A stretch of DNA of 64,000 nucleotides from Aurifilum marmelostoma (taxonomy: Eukaryota; Ascomycota; Sordariomycetes; Diaporthales; Cryphonectriaceae): contig JAMXSV010000026.1 of the NCBI GenBank assembly GCA_027559495.1, positions 2,046,001 through 2,110,000 of the forward strand, in the 5' to 3' direction. The translations under genes and the position numbers were made by a program. A model generated the notes under the pieces. That model searched no databases. It saw only the letters and a list, made by a program, of their open reading frames with translations, and was not told where the DNA came from. Positions within the stretch are counted from its first letter, which is position 1. Each line of letters opens with the position of its first letter. This document shows, piece by piece, positions 34,901-48,100 of this stretch.

Positions 34901-36533
34901 CCTTTGGATTTGGATGTTTTCGAAAAACGGCTTCTCATCATATGTAGGTGGTAAATGTTTTAATGCAATACATCATATTGTCGTAGGGTACGATGTAGTG
35001 GCAAGTATGTGGTGGTCATCGCAAAGAAGTAACCCACACCCTGCACTGGTCTGTGTGCAGACATGCAGCGCACCAATGAGATGCTCCAGAAAGCCGAATT
35101 GGGCAGGAGAATGAATTTGGGGCAACCCTCTCTCTGCCTATCTCTCCATTTCTCCAAACGTACTCCTCCATCTCAAGATTCGCCAGGGTTCCTAAACGAT
35201 ACAGGTACTAATCAAGCTGTGCCACATCCCGATCATGGAGGGGGGTTACATGCGTCTGCTGCAAGATGAGAGGCTAAGCTGATCGATCACTCTTTGGCGT
35301 CCCGTTTTATTCCCTAGGGCGCCTGACACGGCCCCTCGTTACATAGTAGACGCAAGAGGATTTCCCGGGAGCAAAAGAGTTGAAGGATGAACGCTGCTGC
35401 CGCCAGCCCAGCATCGTCACTCCTCGTCGTGAAGAGGACATCCTAGGGTTTGCGTCAAGTGGAGGAGGGACGATCTGGGGTTGGCGGGGAGGGAGGGGAG
35501 GCCAGGGTCATCATGACGATATCGAATCATGCATCATCTCCCTTCTTCAGGATTCTATTTCCCTGCTGGCTGGTGGCAATGACTCAACAATATCAAAAAC
35601 CACGGTACGTGACGGACTCAAAGACTTGTTTGTAGCCACTGCAAGAAATCGGTCGGTCACGTGGCCGGCTGCCTATGTATGAGTATGAAGGGACTGCTGG
35701 CGGGCGGACCCTCGAAGTCTGGCCAGGCTGATGGAGAACTTACCCCTCGACGAGGAGATGGGTGCTGGTTGGGGGGATCTGTAGCCTGTGTGGGGGAACC
35801 TGGGTCGTCCTGGTTCAACCATGCGGCCTTGCCCGAATGGCTGGTCGTTCTCTCGAGACTTTTGTATATTTAAGAACATAAATTCAACACTTGTGTACTA
35901 CTCATGGAAGACTTCGTGCGCCAGAGACTTTCTGCTTGCTATCCGTCTCAAGGACTTCATATTCAGCGGAGGAGACAATCACAACAGACAGGCTCAATGC
36001 CATCGTACACCATCGTGCCGCATTGCAAGACCGTCGTCGGCTTTCTCACAGCGGATGGGGCCACTGTGAGCTCGGCCCTCACCGGGCTTCCGGGGGGCTT
36101 GCGACCCCTGTCCAGCTGGGACTTCCGAGTACGTCGGAGCTAAAAAGTTGTCCACAAACCACCTCTGCCACTGTCGAGGCCCACGGAGACCCAGACCCCG
36201 TGGCGTAAGTGCTATGGTTGTACCTAGTAATGGGCACTCTGCTCATTACCAGCCACTCAAGGCATCTTTAATTAAGTAATATATATCTTTACGTGTCTCG
36301 TAGCGGAGTCAGAAAATCGCTGCACCTTCCCCGATGACTCAGCTCCTCCAGATACAGTATAGCGGCGTCCCCTCCTCTCAGGTAATCCCGACCCGGCTCA
36401 AGCCCCGGCTTCCTAGCCACGATCCCTCGGCCCCCTTCGCTCCCTTCCGTTTGCCTTCTGTTTTAATCTCTCGTCCGGCCTTACTAGCTGCCGCCTTACT
36501 TTTTGCAGGGCGTAGGCTAGAAGGTAGTCCTTA
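31992..36533. other. 4.5 kb without a supportable gene next to RIP block
   Basis: This is upstream of the transcription factor and next to the RIP block. Open frames at 33372-34007 (-), 34432-34890 (+) and 35380-35682 (+) lack domain character and I reject them. A long pyrimidine-rich stretch (about 34,200-34,430) ending in CACATGG looks like a 5' leader with a start codon, but no credible protein follows. Homopolymer runs occur at about 33,333-33,349 (T) and 33,403-33,412 (G). Base composition stays gene-like until about 36,500. Confidence 0.5.
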
Positions 36534-36547
36534 AATTAAAGGGCTTA

Positions 36548-36564
36548 GGGGGGGGGGGGGGGGG
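36548..36564. repeat. Poly-G run at edge of RIP block
   Basis: Seventeen consecutive G lie right at the change from gene-like to RIP-mutated DNA. The run length may be unreliable in the assembly. Confidence 0.85.
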
Positions 36565-39500
36565 CTAGGCGCTAATAGCCTAACTGCTATTTGCATTTAT
36601 AAGGCTTAGCGGGGCAGGCTTCTATTTATTAGAAGTACTATATTCTTATCCTATATTCGCATATATATCCCTTTACGCTTTATCTTATTCCTTATATAAT
36701 AAGCTGCTAGCCTATCTTTGCATTTTGCTACTCTTGCAATACTCTAAGTATATTCCTTTACGCTCTAATTGTAATGCCCTATGCTATATATATATTTTTC
36801 TTCTGCTGCCTTCTTTCTAAGAGAATCTTTATTTAGCTTGCACTTAGTTTAGCATTCCGAATCTTTTGCTATTATATTAATTAGCTCTAATCTATATAAT
36901 AGGCTATATAAAGACTAGTATATCGCACTTTAATGCATCTAATATAATGCTTAAAGATAATAAAAGCATATAAGCAAAAGTTCTCTAGCATAATACCCTA
37001 TATAAGGTAGCTTTAAGTATAAAGGCTAATTATACTTAGATATTTTCTAATTAGAATAAGTATACTTATTTTCTTATTCTATTTTAACCCCTAGCCTTTT
37101 AAGCTAACTTAATATTAGCTTTATATTTAAAAAGCATTTAGATATTAATTATAAGGAGCTTTAGATAAAGATTATTTAGGATAACTATATATTTAAAACT
37201 ATTATTTTAGATTTTATTAATAATTATATTATACTTTTAGGCTATCCTATTTAAGTTTAGAACTCTATTCTTAAAGTAAAGCGCAAAGGCATAATATATA
37301 TTTCTATAGCAATTGCAGTATTTAAGATATTAATTGCTACTGCTAAGGCTAAGATTATAAGGCTTTAAAGGAAGGCTTTTATTAGTATATTTATAATATA
37401 TCTTGCTTGCTCTTAAAGCATAAATAGTTCTCTTAATAATAGGCTACTTTGGAATATTATTAAAGTTAATTTGCATTTTTCTCCTTTACTATCTCTTACT
37501 TCCCTGCCTATACTCTTAACTCGCTTATCCCTTTAAATTATGCTCTCTTTATCCTCCTACCTATAGCTTAACTACTTGCTTAGCCTTTGCAATTAGACTA
37601 TATAACTAATATATTTATATAATAGATTGCTACTATACTAAAGGAAAAGTAGGGTTTAAGAGATAATAGCAAATATAAAAAGGTATTAGCAATAGTTAAG
37701 AATCTTCGAAGACTCTTGCAAGTATTATAGGAGTATATAGATTATATTCCTATAGCGCTATAGAACTAAATTATAATTTATATATACTTTCTTCTCTTTT
37801 TCCTAACTAGTTACTAATCTAGAATGCTATTTAGTATTTAGTAGGAGCATATTATATTATGGTTGCAGCAGAATAAGGGCTATTTAGGCAGCTAATATTT
37901 TAAGATTAGTATAACTCTAGTTTATAATAAATTAAAGAGAGCTACTATCTTAACTAGGATAGACTAAAAAAGGTATGCATTATAACTTAAATATTTAATA
38001 AAGGGTTCTTAATAAATCTAATTATAATCTAGTTTTAAGCTTAACCTTGCACTTCTTCCTACTCTGCTTTTTTGCTTTACCTATCTTCTTATTGCCTAAG
38101 CTTAGCAGCAAAATATATTTTAAATACCCTTTAAGCGCTTAGAGAATATAATATATTAGCTAATTATTAGTAGCAATAGCTTTACTATTCTAAAGTAGAA
38201 AAAGGAGATACTTAGCAAATATATAATAGCATTAGACTATATAGTCTTTAATCTACTCTAGTATTAGCTTTATATAGTTGCTAGCTATAAGAAGATAGCG
38301 CAGCTATATTTATTTTATATTAGTATTAGAGAGATTATTAATAGTAAGTCGGCCCTTTACTAACCCCTTCCCCCCCCTTCCTACTTAACTATGCAATCTT
38401 CCTATCTTCCTGCTCTCTGCCTTTTCTCTCTTTATTATAGTAAAGATTATAGTCTTATAAGCTTTAAATAGAGCATATAACTAATACTAGGCGCTTCTAG
38501 ATTATAGGAAATATAGAAGCAACTTTCTAGAAGAATTATTAAAGCTAAAATATTTAGATTAACCTTCTAAGAATATACTTTAGCAAGCTTATAGAATTAG
38601 AGAAAGCAACCTCTCTTTATAGCATTTTGCAATATATTAATTCTAATGCCCCTATTTATCTTATACAATACTAAATTAGCAAGATTAAGATAAGCCCTAC
38701 TATATAATAGCTCCTTAGTAAAATTAACTCTTTAAAAGCAAAGAGCGCTAATATATAAGAGACTAAGCAAGCAAAGGGCATAGTAAGATATTAGCAGGAA
38801 TATTTCTATAAATAAGAGCTCTTAAAGCAGTAGGATTTATACTTCTAATAGACTATATAGCTATAGCAAGAAAATAACTATGCTAGCCTCTAAGGTCTGC
38901 AAGAGGACTCTTATTAGCACTATACTAGCTTAAGACTATATTTAAGGCTAAATATTAATAGGCTAATATGCTTATAGGCACTAGCAACTATATTCGATAG
39001 AGCGGCAAAGGCTAGGTTGCTTAAGGCTATGCAATAGCTAGTTTTCTATATAGAGGGCAGCTATAAGTTAATCTTGCAGCTATCTTGCAGCCTATTATTC
39101 CCAGCTTCTGCGAACTTAGGCTAAGAAGCTTAACCTGCAGCTCTATAGATAACTAGCAAAGGCAATAAGATAACTAATCTACGCTAGGATATAATCTTAA
39201 TATAAGGAGAGCCCTAAGCGCCTATACCTGCCCTTAGTCCTATAAATAAAAAGGCAATAAATTCTAAGCCTACCTATTTTATTTGCTAGCTAAGCTTTGG
39301 GTAGCATAATAAATTAATAAGGCACGCATAAGTATACTAAGCAACTTTATTTACTTTATTCTAGTGCTCTAAATGCAGGCGTCTTGGCCTATCTTTACCT
39401 ACTATATAAATGCTATCTTAGTAAAGCAATTATATAGAAATAGTCTATAGCAAGCAGTATGCTTCTAACTTTCCTAAGCGCTTTATTAGCGCTTCTACCC

Positions 39501-40609
39501 TAAGGGCTAGTATAGCTATCTAGATTATATATGCAATCTGCAATAGCTAAGTCTCTCTTAATAGTTTTATGCATTATATTAATAATAATTATAATAGTAG
39601 CTTTCTTGCTAATAAGTGTAAATGCATTATTTGCCTAGCATCTTCTAATATAAATAATCTAAGTATTAAGACCTATATCTCTTATATCTTTGTATAATAT
39701 AGCCTTTAGCCTATAGATTATTATCTATTTTATAGTGCCTTTTTAACTTAGAAGGGTTTTATTATATATATTTGTGCTTATTTTTAGCAGTTGTTAAGCC
39801 TACTCTCTTATCTGCTTTGCAAAAAGCAAGATAGAGAAATAGCGCACTTTGAGAATTATATATCTTAGTATATATATGCTATCTAGATCCCTAATTATTT
39901 ACTTAAGGAGGGCCTTGCTTTGCTGCTAGTCTACTCTCCTAGTGTAGTTCTGGGCATTAAGCGCAAAGCTAGTAAAGAGCTAATAGGCTTCCGGAAATAT
40001 TTGCATTTAATAGCTGTAGTAGCTGCATTATTTAGTATTTCCTAAAGTTAATAATATAAAGAAAAATACTCTTGCTAAACTAGAGTTTAAACTAAGAGCC
40101 CTTTATATCTCTGCTTTGTATAATATAAGACTTTATATCTTTAGAGGGGGTAGGGGTGTATTGCAGAGTAAAAGGTTTTTTATAGCCTCTTATAACTAAT
40201 TCTAAATATCTTCGGAAAGAGCAAGACTATAATATTATAGCGCTAGAGGATTAGAAGGCAAGGAGGGTAATAGAGATCTCTAGTCCTATATAAGATTATA
40301 GATTAGTAAAATAAAATAAATAAAATTAATAGAAAATTATAGACTAAACTAAGTTATTTATATTTGCTTTATATAACTCTAGCTATAATCTATAAGGTAT
40401 TTATAGGTGCTCTAGAAAGTCTTTTTTTAATTTTCTATGCAATATTGCTTTAATGCTTAGTAGTATTGCTCCTTATTATGCGAGGCAGAGGTTTTGCTAT
40501 GCATAAACGCAAGGCCCTTAGCATAGCTAGCGAAGCCTATTAGATCCTATTAAAGCAGGAAGTATGCTACGCAGAAGTAAGAGCTAGTTTCTTGCAATAG
40601 TAGTCTGCT

Positions 40610-42130
40610 TAAAGAGGCGCTAAGATCTGCTTTCTTGAGGTACTAAGCCCTTTTCTATTAAAATGCTTAATAAGCATTATAGCAGCTAACTAGCGCTCTT
40701 GCAAAGCAGTCCGCGCTATGCCTTCTAAGACTTTCACTTGCTCTGCCCTCTCTAAGGCTATATATTGCGCTTTGTATAGAGTCTTAAAGTCTCCGCTTTA
40801 GTCTCAGAAATTATCAAGATTAAGCATCTATAGTATAGTAATAAAGAGAAACTAGATATTAACCTTATCTTAGTGCCTAGATAGAGCTTTATTAAATAAT
40901 TTAGGAGCTATATAGGGATAAGTACTAATAAAATTTTTTGCTAAGGCAAGTTGGCTAGAAAGGCCGAAATCCCTAAGCTGAAAGGTATACTAGCTATCTA
41001 GCTCTTTCGAATAGAGAATATTCTCTAATTTTATATCCTAATAGATAATCTTAATTAATATTAGATAGTTAAGTGCCTAGAGTATTTAAAAAAGAACTTA
41101 ATAGGCGATAGTCTTATATAATATAATATTTCTACTTAGCATTAGAGAGTGCAAGCTGCCCTTTTTAAGGCCTATAAATATTGCTTATTCCTTATATAGC
41201 TAGTCCTAATCTTTTAATTTAAGATAATTAATAATATATAGCTAAAATTCAATTAGTATAGCAGTTAAGATTTAGGAGCAATAATATATATAGCTAGTAT
41301 TTAAGAGGATCTCTATCTCTTATCTAAGTATAGCAAGTAGTATAAATGCTATTTGCTTAGACTTAAATATCTTAATTGCTATAAATTTCCTAATATCTAT
41401 ATTAATAGCCTTATGTATAATTGCAAAGGTTCCAATTCTAAGGTTAATTATCTTTAAGAACCTTAGCCTTAATTAGCAAGATCTTAGTATATATAGTTAG
41501 ATTGCTGCTTAAGAAGGCAAGGCAGTAGCTAAATAGCGAATTTTGGTATTATTATTAATAGGAAGGGTTATTTGCAGTTATTTAAGAAAATTATATATGC
41601 GCCTTATTTAATCTTTCTACTACTATAACTCTATTAATACTAGATGTTAATATAATTTAAATATAAGGAGATTATATCTTATGCTATCTATACCTATAAG
41701 AGTATTTATAGATAGCTATATAAGAACTTTCTGAGAGCATTTATGCTTAAATAGGTAGGTATATTGGCTAAAGATCTAGATTATTTAATTATGCAATCTA
41801 TTAAAGAGCATAATAATATTTATATCTAGGTTAACTTTAAAAGAGCATTGCAGCCTCGAGATGCTAGATTCTGTTATAAGAATATTAGCATCTTAGCTGC
41901 ATCCTAGCACTACAAAAGTATTATATAACTGCGAATATATATAAAAACCAATTTTAAGAGCGACTTTATTTTTATCGATTTCTAATATAAGATAGCTATT
42001 ATTAGGACTATTAATAACTTTGCAGGCGCGCTTATTTATAGGAATAAGCGAAAATATAGTAGAATGCTTTAGTCTAGGCATTATAAGAACTAAGTATAGC
42101 AAAGTATAGAGCAGGGAGAGGATAAAGAGG
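40610..42130 (-). pseudogene. RIP-destroyed FHA-domain protein kinase gene
   Basis: Read on the minus strand, this stretch carries the skeleton of a fungal protein with an FHA domain followed by a Ser/Thr kinase domain, interrupted by many TAA/TAG stops. The N-terminal part (about 42,100-41,893) is one of the few open frames in the block. Next comes an FHA-like ITESSISRLQCSFKV. The kinase glycine-loop region reads LRIGTFAIIHKAIN and continues to KFIAIKIFK, with the Lys of subdomain II. The catalytic loop His-Arg-Asp now reads Tyr-stop-Asp at 41043-41035, followed by IKLENIL. DFGLS is intact at about 40,971-40,957, followed by TYPYIAPKLF and a C-lobe segment ending GLSTSRKQ. The order and wording match a large family of FHA-kinases in Sordariomycetes. 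His-to-Tyr and Arg/Trp-to-stop changes are what G:C to A:T transitions produce. Exact ends are uncertain. Confidence 0.75.
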
Positions 42131-45100
42131 TATTAGTGCTTAGTATGCGCTTTTATAAATTAGGGAAGCAAGGGGAATATGCTAGCAAAGGCTTTATTTA
42201 AATTATAATGCTACTAACTCTCTTGCTCTAGTCCTGCCCCCTAGCGCACTATGCATTTTATGCTATATAATAGACTATATTATGCCCCTATGCTATATAA
42301 GCAGAAAATTGATAAAGTATTAAATAATTAGCTTTTAATTCTTATTCCTACTATTTAGATAATAGATTATGCTAATTATATTTTGGAGATATTAGCACTA
42401 TTTGCTCTAGCTTCTTATAAAAAGCAGAATATCTGCTTACCTTACCTGCTTTCTCTTTATTATTCTGCTATGCAATATAGTCTTCTCTAGAGCATTATAG
42501 ACTGCTAACTATATCCTATAATAATATCTGCAGTAATAGAATCTAGATGCTTGATGCTACCTTGCTAGACTATGCTTAAAGTCTAGATTTCTCTCTAGTT
42601 GCAATAATACACTTTAATAGCAACTCCTCCTTATCTAACTTACTAATACAAGCTGCAAGTCTTAATATCCCTAATGTAAAGATCTAGCAACTCGAAATAA
42701 ACCAATTAGCATTATTACCTAATAAGCAGTTCAAAGCTTAAGCATATAATAAGAAGGATTGCATTATTAAAGCAGTTAAGCAATAAGCGCTTAATATACT
42801 AGTTGGTATAGACTATAGCAAGCTAGCATATAAGAATATAAGATAAGAGTGGAGTTATTAAGGCATTTAAGATTCTTAATAGACTAATTTACTCTAAAGA
42901 TAGTAGCTTTATAAAGCACTGCCTATATAGCTATTTTAGTAGCATTTAAAGGCATTGCAGCTACTTAATTAATTTATAAATTAGGTATTAAAGAAGCGCA
43001 AGCGGATTTAAGGCGACTTGCTAGCAGAAGAGCGCAGGCGGGTTTAAGGTTAAATGATATATAAAAGAAATACTTCTTTAGGCCCTCCTAATATAAATAT
43101 AATTGCCTATAAGAATGTAAAAAGAGACTAGATTAAGAGGAGTATCTGGGATAATAGATAAAGGGTTCTTTCTAGGATATTATAAAAGCATAAATAGCTA
43201 GTAGAGATACTTCTTTATAATAACTTTACTAGTTAGCAAGCAGATAGATTAGAGGGTAGATATATTGAAGGGGAGGAACCTTTGCAGCTATTATAGGTAT
43301 GCAAATCTTCTAAAGCAGAAAAAGGGTAGAGGTCTTGCTAGATTATTTCCAGAAATTGATAAGCTAAATATCTTTAACTTGCTATTAGGGCAAAGTCCTA
43401 TAATATAGATAACGATATTGCAGCTATATTGCTATGCAGGAGCTAGCAGGTATAGCTTAAGGTAAAGAACTCTTAGACTATTTATATAAGTAGCCTGCCT
43501 GATTAGCTTAGTTGCCTAAGACTGAAAAGCAAGGGCATTATTAAGGCTAGATGCTTATTAAAGCATTAGAGAACTTGCAAGAGATAGAATGCTATTGGAT
43601 ATAGTTCTTATTAATCTAATAAGTTGCTAAATCTATTTAATCTAGGTTTTAGCAAGATTAGATAAGTAATATCTACTTCTTCCTCTACTAGTTTAGAGAT
43701 TATAGCGCTATGCATTAAGAAGAGGTAATATCTCTCGAACTTATATTTATCTCTGCTTATAAGGCCTATTAAGACTATATCTAGGAAAAAGCAAAGTTAT
43801 TTTATCTTTCTGCTATATATTACCCCTAATTAATAGAAAATATAGGCTCTAAGCTTTCTATACGCTTATGCATAATCCTTTTTCGCTATTGCTAAGCTAT
43901 CCCTCCCTTATAGTCATTATATTTAGGTCTCTATATAGTGCAAGCAGGGTCTTCTATAATATTTGCGTTCTTCGCATTATTAGCATTATTTATACTTGCA
44001 TCTAGCTTTATATTTATTATATAATTTTAGGGCTACTACTCTACTATTTATTCTTACTTTATCTCTGCTATCTTTTTACCCCTTTATCTCTACTTCTAAC
44101 TTAGCTAGCTATTATGGGGCATTAGCTAACTTAATAAGTCCTAGTTTCCTGCTATAATGCAAAAAGATAGACCTAATTTATAAATTTTAGCTTAAGTAGG
44201 GCATTTTAGTTAACTTAGTAATACTGCATAATGTACTAAGAATTTAGCTAAAGGCAATTATAGAGTAACTTATTAGCTAGGAATAGAAGGTAGCATAGCT
44301 AGTTTAAGTGATATAGCTAATAGGCCCAAGTAGAGCTTAAGATAAGAGCGTAAGCCAAAGCTAGACTATTTAACTTTGAAACTTGCAATAAACTTCTTCC
44401 TTCCTATAGTATTATTTTCTAGTCAAATTTAATAAAAATCTCAACTAAAACTATTAAATGCTGCTTAGCAAGTAAAGATGCCCCTAGCCAAGAGAGGAAG
44501 TAGCTATACTTAGTGAGAATAGCGCAGGATTAGGCTCTGCAATATTAGCCTTATAAGTGCCTACTATATAACTAGTCTATTACCTATCTGCAGCAGCTAA
44601 ACACCCTACTATCTATTCTGCATACTTTTAGTAATAAGAAGCTATAGATAATAGAATTAGTAATTAGACAGGCAAATAAATAATTGCCTGCCTAAATAGG
44701 AAGATAAAGTAAGTTTGCAGAGCATTCTTATAAAGCAGCCTTCCCCTTATAAGTCTATTATATAAGATTCGGCATTAGCTAGTAATTTATAGACAGAACT
44801 TGCCTTTATTAGGATTAAATTGGGATATTGCTGAAGATAAAGGCATAGTATAATAAGTACTGCTATAGCATAAGGAATCTATTTTAAGCATCTTATACTA
44901 TTAAAAATAGGCTATTTTCGTTATTATAAGTAATCTAATTCTTAGAATTAGCAATCCTTTATGCTAACTAAAGAATTCTCTTAATGCAATATGCTATTAT
45001 AGCTTATATTTCCCTAAAGCAATCCTTTATTGCAAAGATTAGTTATAAACCAATTTTTAGGAAAAAAGTATATAGTCTAAGCAAAATCCCATAGCATCTA

Positions 45101-48100
45101 ATCTTCTAGGAAGACAAATGCTACTAGTAGGAACTAGTTCCAATTTAGCTTAATACTGCATTGCATCTTCAGTAGCTATATATTGCCTTGAATTGCTCTT
45201 AAGTCTATCTTAGCTTTAAAGATCCTATTTAGTAAGGAACAATTAGTACTCGACTTCTATATATAATCCAGTTATATATACTAAAGAGAGTATATTTAAG
45301 AAATATATAAGCTTATTCTACTTAATAAGACTTCTGAAATGCATAGTCTCCTCTTGCAAAGTATTAGATAAAGAAGAATCTAAGAATTGCATAAAGCTTA
45401 ACTGCCTATATATGAAACTTAAGACCTAGGGATCTAAGTAGCGGAAGTAGGTAATATCGATTGCTGTAATAAATAGTATAAGCTATGCTTTCTAAATATT
45501 ATCCTTTTTCGGAGCCTCTAATGCTACTTTTGCTACTCTTAGTATAAAGTTCAATATATTATAAAGTGCATTATTAATAAGGCAAGCAACTATTAGGTTT
45601 TTAAGTTAGTAATTAAAGCTTTAAGGAATTAAGAAATAGATTAATAAATCTTATCTTAAGCTCTATACTAATAGTAGTTAAACTTCAATTTCCTAATATC
45701 TAAAGCTAAGCTATTTATAGAAGTTTAGCAATATTATCGAAAATTCCTAAAGTCCTATGCATCTAAATAATGCCTTATAAAATAGTAAGCAAAGGCAGCA
45801 ATTATAGAACTTAAAGCAAATTGCGCAGACTTGCGATAATATATATAGATAATACGCAAGGTCTTTAAGATAACTAAACTATTATCCTTGCAAGCTAGAT
45901 AAGGTTTAATAGCAAAAGCAGCTTTTCGATAGATAGAAAAATCTTATAGTTAAATTAAATAGCTTCTTTATTAGATAGAGTTATAATATAATATAATAGA
46001 TTGCGCTATTCGAAATATTACAAACCTTAACCTTTCTTAGCTTCAAGTAGCTTAACCCTGCCTAATTAGAGCGCTAAAGATTATTCTTAACCCTTTTATA
46101 ATTATACGCAATATAGAACCTAGATATTAAATTAGCAAATAGATATAAATAAATATAAAAGACTAAGTATAAACCTTAGAAATGCTATAATTCCTATAGA
46201 CTTATTCCAATCTTAGTAATATTTCAGGCGCTACTTAGTAAAGCTTATAGAACTTTAAAATGCAATTCTTAAGAAAGCATTTTAGTTTTATAATATTTGC
46301 TAGCGAAAAGTTAGTAGTTAGAATAGAGAATATTTAAATTACCTTCTTTAATAATTGCATAATCTTTAACTAGCATTTATAGTTTATCCTAAGGTCCTCT
46401 AATAATTAAGAGTATTATAAAAGGAAAAAGCGCAATCTTAAATTCGGATAGAAAAGCCTAAAAAGAATTGTATAGCTCTTAGATCTGCTTTTAATTATAA
46501 TAATATGCCTTTCTTTTGCTATTAATATTAGGCCAGCTTGCTATAATCTCCTATCTAAGGTTATTATACTTTGCAACTTCTTTTAGAATGCAGTTTTTAA
46601 TTTATTAAATAGCAAACCTAAGATCTTTGCTGCTATCTTATAGGAACTTTTATATTCTGACTATTACCTCTAATTTGCCCTTAGTTGAACTAAGCTAGGG
46701 TAGCTAAATGCCTCTACAAAACTCGCTTTCCTATGCTGCTTAAAGAGGGGATGCTTTGCTAATCTCGAGAGAGATATTTAGAGAGTCTAAGCAAAAGATG
46801 CTTTTAGCTATAGTTGCAAGGTATCTTGGAACAGTTATTCGGTATTAGGGTTTTAATAATAATTTATTAAGTTTAGCAATTTGTAATTAGCTATAGCCTT
46901 ATATTAGATCTAGGAAATTCTTAAGCGATATAGCATTATATAATAAACTTTTACTTCTATATATATATAAGCAACCCTTTATAATTAAGTTTAGATAAGC
47001 GCTCCTAGCAGTATAGTAGTAGTTTGTATATTAGGGTCGCTTATAGCCTAAGGAGCCTCTGTAATTATATAAACTAAAAGCAGCTTTTGATTGCCTAGAT
47101 TCTAAATCTTACTTTCGCCTACTAGAATATACTATTTAGTTTTTTAAGATAAGCCTTTAAATGCTAATGCGCTTTTAATCTTAACTAATAAGAGAAGTAT
47201 CCTAAGTCTAGCAATTGCTTTAGATAGAATGATAAGGTGCAGGGGATAATGATAGGGCAGCTAGGCTTAATAGCGCAGTATTCTTAGTAAAGATTAGAGA
47301 GGTAATAAGTAGTACTGCAAGCATGCACTTGCAGTTGAGGAAGGTATTAAGTAGTTATGCTTAATAAGTGCTTTAGTGCTATATAGTATTTGCATAGCTT
47401 TAGGAGGTATTTGGGGAGCCTCTAAGCCTAGCTTAGGACTTCTTCTAAGATAAGCTCTATTAATATTATTAGTTTAGAATTAAATTCTTATATTTTTTAA
47501 AGCTACCTAAACTTATGCGATTTCTTATTATTAGTAGATACTCCCTTTGTAGTATTTTAGCTATAGTTTTCCTTTCTATAAAATACTAGATAGACTAATA
47601 TTGCACTAACCCTTTACCTGCCTTATTTCAATTACTATAGTAGCAATTCTGCCTATATACTATAGTATATAATGCAAGTGCTCAAAACTAGTATATGCTA
47701 TAGCAGCCTATACTATATTGCTTATTTTAATGCCTAGCAACTATATTAAGCAAGCAAGCTAAACTCTAAGCATAGGATTAATAAGAACTGCTAGCTGCAT
47801 ATTCTACTATTTAATTATGCCTTTCTTTGCAGCTAATTATAATCCTAGTATATTATTATATTTAGCTTTTAGCTAAATCTTGAGATTATACTAGCAAGAT
47901 ATAAATTTACCTATATAGTAATTGCTTAAGAAATATGCCTCTAAAGCTAGCGCGCTAATTAGGCAGTAATCTTAAAGGTAGGCCCTTACTAAATTAAGAC
48001 CCTATAAGCCTTAGAAATATGCTCTAATTTATGCTAGCTAAGTACTCTCTATAATTTCTAAGGTATAATATATTTTAAGCAGAAATAGCATAACTCTAAT

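Noticed and set aside
45841..45860. TATATAGATAAT as a possible RIP-mutated reverse transcriptase YxDD box
   Set aside because: The motif is too short and recurs by chance in this AT-rich DNA; no flanking reverse transcriptase motifs were found.
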